Assembly (NCBI RefSeq): GCF_013385825.1
Contig: NZ_JACAPG010000017.1
Location: 1-64,000, forward strand
DNA from: Pseudomonas reactans
GTDB taxonomy: Bacteria; Pseudomonadota; Gammaproteobacteria; Pseudomonadales; Pseudomonadaceae
DNA: 64,000 nt
Direction of reading: 5' to 3'
The position numbers and the translations under genes are program-made. The notes below the pieces were generated by a model. The model did no database searches and was not told the DNA's origin. It saw only the letters and a list, made by a program, of their open reading frames with translations. Position 1 is the first letter of the stretch, and each line of letters starts with the position of its first letter. Positions 16,556-25,606 of the stretch are shown piece after piece.

Positions 16556-17584
16556 TTATTCTATTTTTGTTGAAACCACCTGCTGACGCTCGGCGCTGAG
16601 GCGTGCGGCGTCCAATATACGGGTGGTTTCCAGGGCGTCATAGGCGTCCACCGGCAAGGGTCCCTGCCCTTGCACCGCCAATTGCAACTGCCGATAGAAC
16701 TGCGTCCAGCAGCCCTTCTCCGAGGGTACTCGCTCACGCTCCGCACCTTGCTCGAACCAGCCCCAGCGTCGATGCTCTTCGGCGCCCCAGTGTTCGCCTT
16801 CGGTTTTCGGCGATTTGCCGGCCATTAGCGCCTCTTCCTGGCCGTCCAGGCCTTCGACGGTGTAGCAACCTGCGCTGCCACTGACGCGAAAACGCGGTGC
16901 CTGGCTGTTTTGCAAGGCGTTGCCCCACAGATGGGAGATCACGCCATTGGCGTGGGTCAGGGAGACAAAGAAACCGTGATCCACCGTGGGGTGTTCGGCG
17001 GTGTAGTGCAGTTGGGCGAACACTCGATCTACCGGGCCGAACAGTTGCAACGCCTGGTCGACCAAATGGCTGCCCAGGTCGCGCAGCCAGCCACCACCGC
17101 TGGCGTTGCCCACGGCGTGCGGGCTGTAGCGTTCCACGCGGGACTCAAAGCGGGTGATCTTGCCCAGGGCGCCGGCGTCGATGAGCTTGCGCAGGGTCAG
17201 ATAGTCCGAATCCCAGCGCCGGTTTTGGTACACGCTGAGCAGCGTGCCCTGGCGCTCGGCGGCGGTGATCAGCGCCTGGGCCTGCTCGGCATTGGCGGCA
17301 AAGGGTTTGTCACTGACCACGGTAACGCCGTGTTCGATAGCTTCCAGCACCAGGGCCGGGCGGCCTTTGAGGGTGGTGGAAATGACCAGGGCGTCGACAC
17401 CCGCCTCGACGATCTGGCCGATGGAATCGAAAGCCTTGAGACCGGGATGGTCAGTCGCCAACTGCTGGCGGCGTTCAGGTGAGCGAGTAACGACGCCGAC
17501 AAACGTAGCGCCGGGCAGTGTTGCAATCAGCGGCGCATGAAAGAAGCGCCCTCCGTGGCCGTAGCCGACTAGTCCAATTCGCAT
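16556..17584 (-). CDS. Gfo/Idh/MocA oxidoreductase, IolW/YvaA-like scyllo-inositol dehydrogenase
   Basis: A 342-residue NAD(P)-dependent dehydrogenase: Rossmann motif GLVGYGHGGRFFHAP at the N-terminus, catalytic DKP (VVSDKPFA, about residue 93), and the YQNRRWDSDYLTLRKLI segment that I associate with B. subtilis YvaA (IolW, NADP-dependent scyllo-inositol dehydrogenase). The ATG at 17584 has AAGGAG 7 nt upstream. It follows iolG on the same strand with a REP pair between. It probably interconverts scyllo-inositol and scyllo-inosose, feeding scyllo-inositol into the pathway. Another sugar dehydrogenase role is possible. Confidence 0.85.
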   Translation of the reverse strand: MRIGLVGYGHGGRFFHAPLIATLPGATFVGVVTRSPERRQQLATDHPGLKAFDSIGQIVEAGVDALVISTTLKGRPALVLEAIEHGVTVVSDKPFAANAEQAQALITAAERQGTLLSVYQNRRWDSDYLTLRKLIDAGALGKITRFESRVERYSPHAVGNASGGGWLRDLGSHLVDQALQLFGPVDRVFAQLHYTAEHPTVDHGFFVSLTHANGVISHLWGNALQNSQAPRFRVSGSAGCYTVEGLDGQEEALMAGKSPKTEGEHWGAEEHRRWGWFEQGAERERVPSEKGCWTQFYRQLQLAVQGQGPLPVDAYDALETTRILDAARLSAERQQVVSTKIE

Positions 17585-17624
17585 ACATACACTCCTTACT
17601 TGAACTGCAAACCCAATCAAAACT

Positions 17625-17711
17625 GTAGGAGCCGGCTTGCCGGCGATGGCGGTGCATCAGGACACACCTTTAAATTTGATAGACCGCTATCGCCGGCAAG
17701 CCGGCTCCTAC
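17625..17711. repeat. REP pair between iolG and the IolW-like gene
   Basis: The arms GTAGGAGCCGGCTTGCCGGC and GCCGGCAAGCCGGCTCCTAC are inverted copies separated by about 47 nt. The element lies inside the likely inositol operon and may segment the transcript. Confidence 0.9.
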
Positions 17712-17738
17712 AGGGTGCGGGGGTTGCCCGGGATTGGG

Positions 17739-18749
17739 TTAGCCGTAGAAGTGCGGACGATCCGGCAAACTCACCTTCACAATCTGCTCACTGTTCTGCG
17801 CCTCGATGCACGCATCCGCCGCCACCGCCGCCGCAAAGCCATCCCACGCCGACGGCCCGCCGACCTGGCCGGCACGTACGCTGTCGATAAACGCCTGCAA
17901 CTCCACGTCATAGGCGCCGATAAACCGGTCCTTCCAATCCATCAGGATCGCGTTGGACAGCTTCGCTTCACTGCGCAGTTGCACCTGGGACGGCTCCGGC
18001 AGCTTGGCGATGCCGGTCTCCCCCACCACTTCGCACTGGATGTCATAGCCGTACTGGCAGTTCACAAACACTTCCACGTCGATGCGCGTGCCCTTGGCGG
18101 TTTCCAGCAGCACGATCTGCGGGTCGCGCAGGTGGGCCAGGGCCTTGCTGGATTTGCGCGGGAACACCACTTGCACCGACACATAGTCGTCGTTGAGCAG
18201 CCAGCGCAACACATCCAGCTCGTGGATCAGGGTGTCGGTGATCGCCATGTCGGTCTTGTAGTTCTCGCCCACCGTCGGGTTGCGGTGCGCGCAGTGCAGC
18301 ATCAGTGGCTCGCCGATCTGGCCGCTATCGATCACCGCTTTAAGGGCGCGATAGCCTTCATCGTAAGGGCGCATGAAACCGACCTGCACCAGGCGTTTGC
18401 CGAAGGCCACTTCGGCATCGACGATCTTGCGGCAGCCTTCGGCGGTGACCGCCAGCGGTTTTTCGCAGAACACCGGCTTGCCGGCGGCGATGGCGGCCAG
18501 CACGAACTCTTCGTGGCTCGGCCCCCAGGAGGTGACAAGTACCGCTTCGACTTCCGGGGAGTTGATCAACGCATGGCCGTCGGCGTACACCTCGGCGCTG
18601 ATATTCAAGTCAGCCACCACCTTGGCGGCCTGCTCCAGGTTGATGTCGGTTACCGCCACCACCTGGCTGTTGAGCAAGGTCTGGCTGCAACGACGGATAT
18701 GGTCCCGGCCGATAGCGCCTGTACCGATGACACCGAGCTTCAAAGACAT
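17739..18749 (-). CDS. iolG: Inositol 2-dehydrogenase
   Basis: A 336-residue Gfo/Idh/MocA enzyme that oxidises myo-inositol to 2-keto-myo-inositol (scyllo-inosose) with NAD+. Visible are the Rossmann motif GVIGTGAIGRDHIRR, the catalytic EKP lysine (VFCEKPLAVT, about residue 97) and the D/H pair in TLIHELDVLRWLL (about 172-185). The ATG at 18749 has AGGAG upstream and starts the Rossmann strand correctly. It lies 19 nt after iolD in the same direction. Confidence 0.95.
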   Translation of the reverse strand: MSLKLGVIGTGAIGRDHIRRCSQTLLNSQVVAVTDINLEQAAKVVADLNISAEVYADGHALINSPEVEAVLVTSWGPSHEEFVLAAIAAGKPVFCEKPLAVTAEGCRKIVDAEVAFGKRLVQVGFMRPYDEGYRALKAVIDSGQIGEPLMLHCAHRNPTVGENYKTDMAITDTLIHELDVLRWLLNDDYVSVQVVFPRKSSKALAHLRDPQIVLLETAKGTRIDVEVFVNCQYGYDIQCEVVGETGIAKLPEPSQVQLRSEAKLSNAILMDWKDRFIGAYDVELQAFIDSVRAGQVGGPSAWDGFAAAVAADACIEAQNSEQIVKVSLPDRPHFYG

Positions 18750-18768
18750 ACAAACACTCCTCTTGTGA

Positions 18769-20700
18769 TTAGTACTGCCGGGCCTTCGCCAGGTGTTCAT
18801 TGAGTTTTTTCGCGGCGGCATTTGTGCGTTCGCTGGTGGAGACCTGCGCCACGCCCACCCGCCACCACGACAGGTAGCCGTGGATCATGGTTTTGGGCAG
18901 CACCTTGATATCGATCAGCGTGGACACCGTCTGCGTACGCGCATCGGCCAGCGCGGCTTGCAGCTGTTCCACGCTGCTGACCTTGTAGGTCTTGCAGCCA
19001 TAGGCAGCTGCGCTCATGGCAAAGTCCACCGGCACCAGGCCGCCATCGAGCTTGCCGCTCTCAGGGTTGCGGAAGCGGAATTCGGTGCCGAAGCTGTCCA
19101 TGCCATTGCCGATCTGCAGGTTGTTGATGCAGCCGAACGCCATGTTGTCGAGCAGCACCACATTGATCTTGCGCCGCTCCTGAATCGAGGTAGCCAGCTC
19201 CGAGTGCAGCATCATGTAGGAGCCATCGCCGACCAGGGCGTAGACCTCTTTGCTCGGCTCGGCGAGTTTCACGCCGAGGGCGGCGTTGATCTCATAGCCC
19301 ATGCAGGAATAGCCGTACTCGACGTGGTAGGTGTTGACGCCCTTGCTGCGCCAGGCGCGCTGCAGGTCGCCGGGCAGGCTGCCGGCGGCGGCGACGATGA
19401 TGGCGTCGTCGGCCAGGGTTTCATTCAATACACCCAGCACGCGGCTTTGGGTCAGGCACGAGCCGGTCAGCTCGATAAATTCACGCAGCACCGCGCGGTC
19501 CAGGTGGTCGTCGACCTCAGGCACAAAACCGTCGCCGGCATATTCGACCTGATGCACACGGTCCACTTCGGCCTCCAACTGCGCCTTGGCCTCGCTGATC
19601 TGCTCGCCCCAGCCGGAACGGTAATCGCCGAGGGCATCTGCCAGTGCCTCCAAGGCGGTCTGCGCGTCGGCCAACACCTGCACACCATCCAGTTTCAAGG
19701 CATCGCAGGGGCTGATGTTGAGGTTGAGAAACTTGACTTCGGCGTGCTTGAACAACGACTTGGATGAGGTGGTGAAGTCGGTGTAGCGCGTGCCGACCCC
19801 GATGATCAGGTCCGCCTCGGGCGCCAGCAGATTCGCCGCCAGGCAGCCGGTTTCACCGATCCCGCCGACGTTCAGCGGATGGCTGGAAACCACGGCGCTC
19901 TTGCCCGCCTGGGTTTCCGCGAAGGGAATCTCAAAGCGTTCGGCAAAAGCTTGCAGCGCGGCATTGGCGCCGGAGTACTTCACCCCGCCACCGCAGATGA
20001 TCAGCGGCTTGCGCTTGCCGCGGAACGCCGCCAGTGCATCACTGATCATCGCAGCCGTGGCCGGGCGACGGTCGATGCGGTGCACGCGTTTCTGCAGGAA
20101 ATAATCCGGATAATCCCAGGCCTCGGCCTGCACATCCTGGGGCAATGCCAAGGTCACCGCGCCGGTCTCGGCCGGGTCGGTCAGCACGCGCATGGCGTGG
20201 ATGGCGGCGGTCATCAACTGCTCGGGGCGGTTGATGCGGTCCCAGTATTTGCTCACCGAGCGGAAGGCATCGTTGGTGCTGATGCTCAAGTCGTGGAACT
20301 GCTCGATCTGTTGCAGCACCGGGTCAGGCTGGCGGCTGGCGTACACATCGCCGGGCAACAGCAACAACGGGATACGGTTGGCCGTGGCGGTCGCGGCGGC
20401 GGTGAGCATATTGGCAGCGCCCGGGCCTACGGAAGCCGTACACGCGTAGATCTTGCGGCGCAGGTGCTGCTTGGCGAAACCGATGGCGGCGTGGGCCATG
20501 CCCTGCTCGTTGCGGCCCTGGTGCACCACCAGGTCGCCGGCGTCCTGTTCCAGGGCCTGGCCCAGGCCCAGCACATTGCCGTGGCCGAAAATCGTGAACA
20601 CCCCGGCGACGAACTTGCTCTGTACGCCATCGACTTCGATGTATTGGTTATCCAGGAACTTCACCAGGGCCTGGGCCATGGTCAGTCTTGTTGTGGTCAT
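18769..20700 (-). CDS. iolD: 3D-(3,5/4)-trihydroxycyclohexane-1,2-dione hydrolase
   Basis: A 643-residue thiamine-diphosphate enzyme that opens the inositol ring, giving 5-deoxy-glucuronate. It has the N-terminal activation glutamate region (HQGRNEQGMAHAAIGFAKQ), the central domain (ADLIIGVGTRYTDF) and the ThDP motif LVGDGSYMMLHSELA...NVVLLDN. The ATG at 20700 (MTTTRLTMAQALV) has AAGGGG upstream and matches the family start. It lies 10 nt after iolI. Confidence 0.96.
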   Translation of the reverse strand: MTTTRLTMAQALVKFLDNQYIEVDGVQSKFVAGVFTIFGHGNVLGLGQALEQDAGDLVVHQGRNEQGMAHAAIGFAKQHLRRKIYACTASVGPGAANMLTAAATATANRIPLLLLPGDVYASRQPDPVLQQIEQFHDLSISTNDAFRSVSKYWDRINRPEQLMTAAIHAMRVLTDPAETGAVTLALPQDVQAEAWDYPDYFLQKRVHRIDRRPATAAMISDALAAFRGKRKPLIICGGGVKYSGANAALQAFAERFEIPFAETQAGKSAVVSSHPLNVGGIGETGCLAANLLAPEADLIIGVGTRYTDFTTSSKSLFKHAEVKFLNLNISPCDALKLDGVQVLADAQTALEALADALGDYRSGWGEQISEAKAQLEAEVDRVHQVEYAGDGFVPEVDDHLDRAVLREFIELTGSCLTQSRVLGVLNETLADDAIIVAAAGSLPGDLQRAWRSKGVNTYHVEYGYSCMGYEINAALGVKLAEPSKEVYALVGDGSYMMLHSELATSIQERRKINVVLLDNMAFGCINNLQIGNGMDSFGTEFRFRNPESGKLDGGLVPVDFAMSAAAYGCKTYKVSSVEQLQAALADARTQTVSTLIDIKVLPKTMIHGYLSWWRVGVAQVSTSERTNAAAKKLNEHLAKARQY

Positions 20701-20710
20701 CTCGCGCCCC

Positions 20711-21526
20711 TTATCGTTTCTGCAGGTGGGCGATGCTTGCCCCCAACGCCTGCTGGATATCCGCCAATGCATGCACGCTCTCGGCAAACGGTTCGAACGA
20801 CAGGTAGCCGCTGTAGCCGGTGCTGAGCAAGGTGTCGATCTGCGCGGCGTTGCCCAGGATGTCGCCCTCGCCCACCAGCACGCGGTGGCCGTCGCGAATC
20901 GAACCGAGCGGCGCCTCGCTATCTTCCACGCCGGAGATATGCACCAGCCCGGTCAACTCCGGGAAGAACTCATGTTCACTGGCCAGGTGATGATGGAAGG
21001 TGTCGTGCACCAGGCGGAACACATCCAGACCGCCGATGGATTTGATCGCCTCCACCGCCACGCGCTTGCGCCGCAGGGCACATTCCTCAAAACCCAAGGG
21101 CTCGATAAAGCCGAGAATCCCGTAGTCGCGCAGGATCGGCGCCAACTCGCTCAAGGCCGTGCGCAAACCGGCGGCACGCTGGGCTTCGTTGCGCGTGTCG
21201 CCCGCCTCATTGAGCGGGCACATCACCAGGCCCTGGGCCCCGCACTCACGGGCGTAGGTCGCCAGTGTGATCGCCTGGGCCCGACGCTCGTCGTTCCACA
21301 CATCAAAAGGGTACAGCGCGTTGATCGACAGCACGCTGATGCCCTGCACCGCGCACAGTTCACGCACACGGCTGGCCGGGGTGCCGAATTCGATCTGCTT
21401 GTCGGCCAGGTCGTTGCGAATCTCGATCGCATCGCACTTGAGCGTTACGGCCAACTGGATGAAATCCGGCAGGGACAGGTTGGGAGCTACCATGCGGTTA
21501 AGGGCGAAACGTAGAGGCGACTTCAT
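20711..21526 (-). CDS. iolI: TIM-barrel inosose isomerase
   Basis: A 271-residue xylose isomerase-like TIM-barrel protein. Likely metal ligands are the glutamates and His/Asp in FIEPLGFEE, LVHDTFHHH, HISGVED and LSFEPF. It matches IolI in size (~278 residues in B. subtilis), which interconverts inosose isomers. It sits between iolB and iolD in the pathway operon. IolH-like or another sugar epimerase role is a less likely alternative. Confidence 0.85.
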   Translation of the reverse strand: MKSPLRFALNRMVAPNLSLPDFIQLAVTLKCDAIEIRNDLADKQIEFGTPASRVRELCAVQGISVLSINALYPFDVWNDERRAQAITLATYARECGAQGLVMCPLNEAGDTRNEAQRAAGLRTALSELAPILRDYGILGFIEPLGFEECALRRKRVAVEAIKSIGGLDVFRLVHDTFHHHLASEHEFFPELTGLVHISGVEDSEAPLGSIRDGHRVLVGEGDILGNAAQIDTLLSTGYSGYLSFEPFAESVHALADIQQALGASIAHLQKR

Positions 21527-21555
21527 TTATTGTTGTTCTCCGTCCAAACCGCTGA

Positions 21556-22344
21556 TTAAAGGTCCAGCAGCCAACTGTGCTGCGGGTCGTTGTGGAAATG
21601 CCAGGCACGCTTGGGGCCGGCCATCACGTTCAGGTAATAGGATTCGTAGCCATAGGGCACGCTGACTGGGTGATAACCCTTGGGCACCACCACCAGGTCG
21701 CTGTTTTCCACGGCCATGGCCTGGTCGATGCTGCGGTCGTCGGTGTAGACGCGCTGGAACACGAAGCCCTGGGGCGGGTTGATCTGGTGGTAGTAGGTTT
21801 CTTCCAGGAAGCTCTGGTGCGGCAGGTCGTCGGTATCGTGCTTGTGCGGCGGGTAGCTCGATGAATGCCCGGACGGCGTACGCACTTCCACCACCAGCAG
21901 CGAATGGGCCGGCTCGCTGTCGGGCAGGATGTCGCACACGTAGCGGGTGTTGGCGCCCTTGCCACGCACGCTGCGCTTGCAGTTTTCGGGGCGAATCAGC
22001 CGCGGTTCGTAGCCGTCGCTGCCAGGCGCGGCGCACACGGCAATCTGCACGTCGCTCAACGCCGTGACCTGGGCATCGGTGCCCGGTGGCAAGTAGGCGG
22101 CGAACGGCGATTTGTCTTCAAACACCGATTGGCGATCACCCAGGTTCTGCCAGTTGAAGCCTTCGCCTTCGATGTTCACCCGGCCGCTGAGCAGCACCAG
22201 GCACAGTTCTTTATCACCGGCACTGACCGGCAGGGTTTCCCCCAGGCTCAGGCGGTAGGCAGAAAAACCCACGTACTCCAGGCGCCCGGCTTCCAGGGCG
22301 ACCATGGTCTGGCCGCGTTTGCTGCTTTTGACCAACAAGCTCAT
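21556..22344 (-). CDS. iolB: 5-deoxy-glucuronate isomerase
   Basis: A 262-residue bicupin that isomerises 5-deoxy-glucuronate to 5-dehydro-2-deoxygluconate. Metal-ligand blocks are visible: PPHKHDTDDLP, EETYYHQINPPQGFVFQRVY and a C-terminal FHNDPQHSW. The ATG at 22344 directly follows the iolE stop (22348-22350); GTG at 22347 is an alternative start. The junction implies translational coupling. Confidence 0.95.
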   Translation of the reverse strand: MSLLVKSSKRGQTMVALEAGRLEYVGFSAYRLSLGETLPVSAGDKELCLVLLSGRVNIEGEGFNWQNLGDRQSVFEDKSPFAAYLPPGTDAQVTALSDVQIAVCAAPGSDGYEPRLIRPENCKRSVRGKGANTRYVCDILPDSEPAHSLLVVEVRTPSGHSSSYPPHKHDTDDLPHQSFLEETYYHQINPPQGFVFQRVYTDDRSIDQAMAVENSDLVVVPKGYHPVSVPYGYESYYLNVMAGPKRAWHFHNDPQHSWLLDL

Positions 22345-22347
22345 CAC

Positions 22348-23235
22348 TCAAGTCCTCTCGTTGAGAAGCGCGCGCAAAGTGTCATAGCCTTTCTTCGCGT
22401 AGATATAGCTGGGGGCTACCGCCGGATCCTGCTCGGCTTCCACCACCAGCCAGCCCTCGTAATGGGCGGCCAGCAGCACGTCGAGCAATTGCGCGAAGTC
22501 GATATCGCCATCGCCGGGCACGGTGAAAGTGCCGTTGACGATACAGTCGGGGAAGCTCCACATCTGGTTACGCGCCAGTTGCACCACCGGTTTGCGCACG
22601 TCCTTGAAGTGCACATGGCAAATGCGGTCGATGTGTTTACGCAGCACCTCGATAGGTTCGCCGCCGCCCATATAGCAGTGGCCCGAATCGAACAGTAGCC
22701 CGACTTCCGGGCCGGTGCGGCGCATCAGTTGGTCGATGTCTTCCGGGGATTCGACATAGGCGCCCATGTGGTGGTGATACGCCAGGCGCACGCCCTGGGA
22801 CAGGGTGAAGCGCGCCAGTTCAGTGAGCTTGTCTGCGTAGTCCTGCCAGGCCTGTTCGCTGTGGAAACGCGGACGTTCGATCAGGCGGATGCGCGAGCCC
22901 TGGATCGAATCGGCCACTTCGCCGTAGACCAAGACCTTGGCGCCGTTTTGCTTGAGCAACTCGACATGCCCGGCGATGGCCTCGATCTCCTCAGCCACCG
23001 AGCGCCGGGCCAGGCGGCTGGAGTACCAGCCGGAAACCAGCGCCAAATCATAAGGGCGCAACACATCGCCGACGCCCTTGGCGTCCTTGGGGAATTTGCC
23101 GTTGAGTTCAAAACCTTCGTAGCCGATTTCCTTGCCTTCGCTCAGGGCGGTGCTCAGGGGCGTTTCGCCGCCCAGGGCCGGCAGGTCGTCGTTGCTCCAG
23201 GAGATCGGGTTGATGCCAATTCGGATTGCGGGCAT
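22348..23235 (-). CDS. iolE: Myo-inosose-2 dehydratase
   Basis: A 295-residue TIM-barrel dehydratase converting scyllo-inosose to the cyclohexane-trione intermediate. Characteristic blocks are IGINPISWSNDDLPALGG at the start, LAYHHHMGAYVES, LLFDSGHCYMGGG, HVHFKDVR and VVEAEQDP, which supply the metal-binding acid and His residues. It directly precedes iolB. A REP pair separates it from the upstream iolC/J gene. Confidence 0.96.
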   Translation of the reverse strand: MPAIRIGINPISWSNDDLPALGGETPLSTALSEGKEIGYEGFELNGKFPKDAKGVGDVLRPYDLALVSGWYSSRLARRSVAEEIEAIAGHVELLKQNGAKVLVYGEVADSIQGSRIRLIERPRFHSEQAWQDYADKLTELARFTLSQGVRLAYHHHMGAYVESPEDIDQLMRRTGPEVGLLFDSGHCYMGGGEPIEVLRKHIDRICHVHFKDVRKPVVQLARNQMWSFPDCIVNGTFTVPGDGDIDFAQLLDVLLAAHYEGWLVVEAEQDPAVAPSYIYAKKGYDTLRALLNERT

Positions 23236-23270
23236 GGCTGCACCTTTTATTATTCAAGTCGCGTTCAACG

Positions 23271-23368
23271 GTAAGAGCGAGCTTGCTCGCGAAGAACGCA
23301 AGAACACCGCGTTTAACCAGAATGCCCGCGTCATCGTTGAGGTTCTTCGCGAGCAAGCTCGCTCCTAC
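23271..23368. repeat. REP pair inside the iol operon
   Basis: Inverted arms GTAAGAGCGAGCTTGCTCGC (one mismatch to the consensus) and GCGAGCAAGCTCGCTCCTAC. It occupies the 149-nt gap between iolC/J and iolE. Confidence 0.88.
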
Positions 23369-23384
23369 AGGTATTGGTCATGCA

Positions 23385-25322
23385 TCAACTTCTGGAGCTG
23401 CGCCAGGCGTTAATGAGCTGTTCGAAGGTGGCCTGCACCTGCTGGATCAAGGTCTCGTCATCGATCTCCCCCGCCATCCACGCGCGGCTCGGTTCCTGGA
23501 AGATCGTGCGGCCGACGGCAAAGCCACGGCAGGTGGTGCTCTGGCTGGCCTGCTGGAAGCCGTCGGCGAGAAATTCCGCCGAGGCATTCAGGCCCAACAA
23601 CACCACGCCACGGCAGTACGGATCGCGCTCCTCGATCAGTTCGTCGAGCTTTTTCCAGTCTTCGGCCGATTGCGCCTCGATCTTCCACCACGCCGGGTAG
23701 ATACCCAGGTTGTACAGGCGCTTGAGGCTGCGGTAGAGCACATCCGGGTAGGTGGAAGGGTGATCCTTGGGCGGGATGACTTCCAGCAGCAGTTCATGGC
23801 CACTGACAATCGACGCTTCGTACACCGCCTTGAGTTGTGCCTCTTGCTCCAGGCGCAGCATCGGCTCGTCATCCGGGTGGAATTGCACCAGGCACTTGAT
23901 GATCTGTTCCTGGGGCCAGGCGATCAGGTTGCTGCCCACTGAACGACCATGTTCGAACGCCAGGGGGCGCGAGTTCTGCACTTCCACCGGGCGCGCGATC
24001 CACCAGCCACGACCACTGGCAGCGTTGAGCGCGTCCTGGCCGAAGCGTTGGTCGGCAAGCAGGCCGACGTCGGCTTCCACCCCTTGCTCGGCGAGTTTTT
24101 TCTCGACGCGTTCGATGGCCTGGATAAACAGTTGCTTGGCATCGCTGATGCGCGCCGGGTCCTGGCCGCCCTTTTGCGCCAGGTCCACCAGTTGCCAGCG
24201 GTGATCGAAGGCAAACACGAACAATTGCTTCCAGGCCTTGCGCGGCACCGTCACGCGGTGCAGGCGTTGCAGGGTCACGTCCTGATCCGGGCGGGTAATC
24301 GGCACCGGGCTGTTGAACAGGTATTCCAGTTCCGCAGGCGTCGGCATGGCCGGCGCGCAGGCGTGGCGGGAGACGACCAGGCCGCCACAGGCGTTGGCCA
24401 ACTGGCTGCAACGCTCGTCACTCGCGTCGTTGATCCAGCCGCTGAGGAAACCCGACATGAACGCATCGCCGGCGCCCAATACGTTGAGCACTTCAACGCG
24501 CACACCGGGGTAGATAGCACCGTCTTCCAGCCGCGCTGGAATAGCGCCGTGGATCACCGTGCAACCCTGCGGGCCGAGCTTGACCACCAGGGTCGCCGGG
24601 GTCAGTTCGCGCACCTTACGCAGGGCGGCAAGCAAGTCTTCACTGCCCCCAGCGATAAGAAATTCTTCTTCAGTACCGACGATCAAATCAAAACGCGGCA
24701 GGATGGTCTGCACGTGCTGGCTGACATTCTGGTCAGCGACAAACCGGGTTTCGCCATCGGCCTTGCCCGCCAGGCCCCACAGCACGGGGCGGTAGTCGAT
24801 ATCCAGCACACGCTTGACGTTGTGCTTGGCCGCGTAGTCCAGGGCCTGGATGCTGGCCTTGTACACGCCGTCGGTGGAGAAATGCGTGCCGGTGATCAGC
24901 AGCGCTTTGCTGGAGGCGATAAACGCTTCGCTGATGTCTTCGGCGCGCAGGGCCATGTCGGCGCAGTTTTCGCGGTAGAACACCAGGGGGAAGGTTTCGC
25001 GGTCCTTGAGGCCGAGCAACACCAGGGCGGTGAGGCGTTCCGGGTCGACCTTGATGCCGCTGACGTCACAGCCTTCGCGGGCCAGGGACTCCACCAGAAA
25101 GCGCCCCATATGGTCGTCGCCGACCCGGCTCAACATCGCCGACTTGAGCCCCAGCCTGGCGGTGCCGAAGGCGATGTTGGCGGAAGAACCGCCGAGGTAC
25201 TTGGCGAAGCTGGACACGTCCTCAAGCCGCGCACCCACTTGCTGCGCATAAAGGTCGACGCCCAGGCGCCCAAGGCAAATCAGATCCAATTGACGCCCAC
25301 TGGCAAAACGAGTCTGGCCCAT
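23385..25322 (-). CDS. iolC: Bifunctional 5-dehydro-2-deoxygluconokinase / DUF2090 phosphogluconate aldolase
   Basis: A 645-residue fusion. Residues ~1-320 are a PfkB/ribokinase-type kinase (LDLICLGRLGVDLYA start, LGGSSANIAFG, anion-hole motif LGAGDAFMSGFLSGW) that phosphorylates 5-dehydro-2-deoxygluconate. Residues ~330-640 are a DUF2090 TIM-barrel (FVFAFDHRWQL, IEERDPYCRGVVLLGLNA, VGRTIF) that takes the role of IolJ, splitting the phosphorylated sugar to malonate semialdehyde and DHAP. The ATG at 25322 has AGGAG 5 nt before it. First gene of the operon, divergent from the RpiR regulator; an operator lies in the shared promoter region. Confidence 0.93.
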   Translation of the reverse strand: MGQTRFASGRQLDLICLGRLGVDLYAQQVGARLEDVSSFAKYLGGSSANIAFGTARLGLKSAMLSRVGDDHMGRFLVESLAREGCDVSGIKVDPERLTALVLLGLKDRETFPLVFYRENCADMALRAEDISEAFIASSKALLITGTHFSTDGVYKASIQALDYAAKHNVKRVLDIDYRPVLWGLAGKADGETRFVADQNVSQHVQTILPRFDLIVGTEEEFLIAGGSEDLLAALRKVRELTPATLVVKLGPQGCTVIHGAIPARLEDGAIYPGVRVEVLNVLGAGDAFMSGFLSGWINDASDERCSQLANACGGLVVSRHACAPAMPTPAELEYLFNSPVPITRPDQDVTLQRLHRVTVPRKAWKQLFVFAFDHRWQLVDLAQKGGQDPARISDAKQLFIQAIERVEKKLAEQGVEADVGLLADQRFGQDALNAASGRGWWIARPVEVQNSRPLAFEHGRSVGSNLIAWPQEQIIKCLVQFHPDDEPMLRLEQEAQLKAVYEASIVSGHELLLEVIPPKDHPSTYPDVLYRSLKRLYNLGIYPAWWKIEAQSAEDWKKLDELIEERDPYCRGVVLLGLNASAEFLADGFQQASQSTTCRGFAVGRTIFQEPSRAWMAGEIDDETLIQQVQATFEQLINAWRSSRS

Positions 25323-25446
25323 GCTGGCTCCTGTTATTTTTATCAGCCTGCGTTGTGCCGACGTGGCGACGGCAAACGCTCTTGGTGGGAGCAGACTAGA
25401 ACGTCCGGCGACGCCAATCAATATTTATTCCAGATATTTTTTCATT

Positions 25447-25460
25447 GGAATATTTTTTCC
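25447..25460. promoter_or_regulatory. Putative IolR operator in the iolC/iolR divergent promoter
   Basis: GGAATATTTTTTCC fits GGAA-N6-TTCC. An additional TTCC half-site lies at 25428-25431, 15 nt before it. It sits in an AT-rich stretch 125 nt from the iolC start and 147 nt from the regulator start, so one repressor could control both. Confidence 0.65.
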
Positions 25461-25606
25461 ATTAAGCTTGTACAGAGCCAGTCCCACTACAGTGCATCGT
25501 TTCAGCAGGCCACGCCGGCCGTGATGCCGGGGTATTTTTTTGCGCCTACCCTGTAGACTTGCGCCACCCATCAGCGCAACAGACAACAACGCCAGAAGGA
25601 TTGCCC

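Noticed and set aside
23949..25556. Plus-strand frame of about 535 codons opposite the iolC fusion
   Set aside because: The minus-strand gene has clear kinase and DUF2090 motifs; the mirror product has none.
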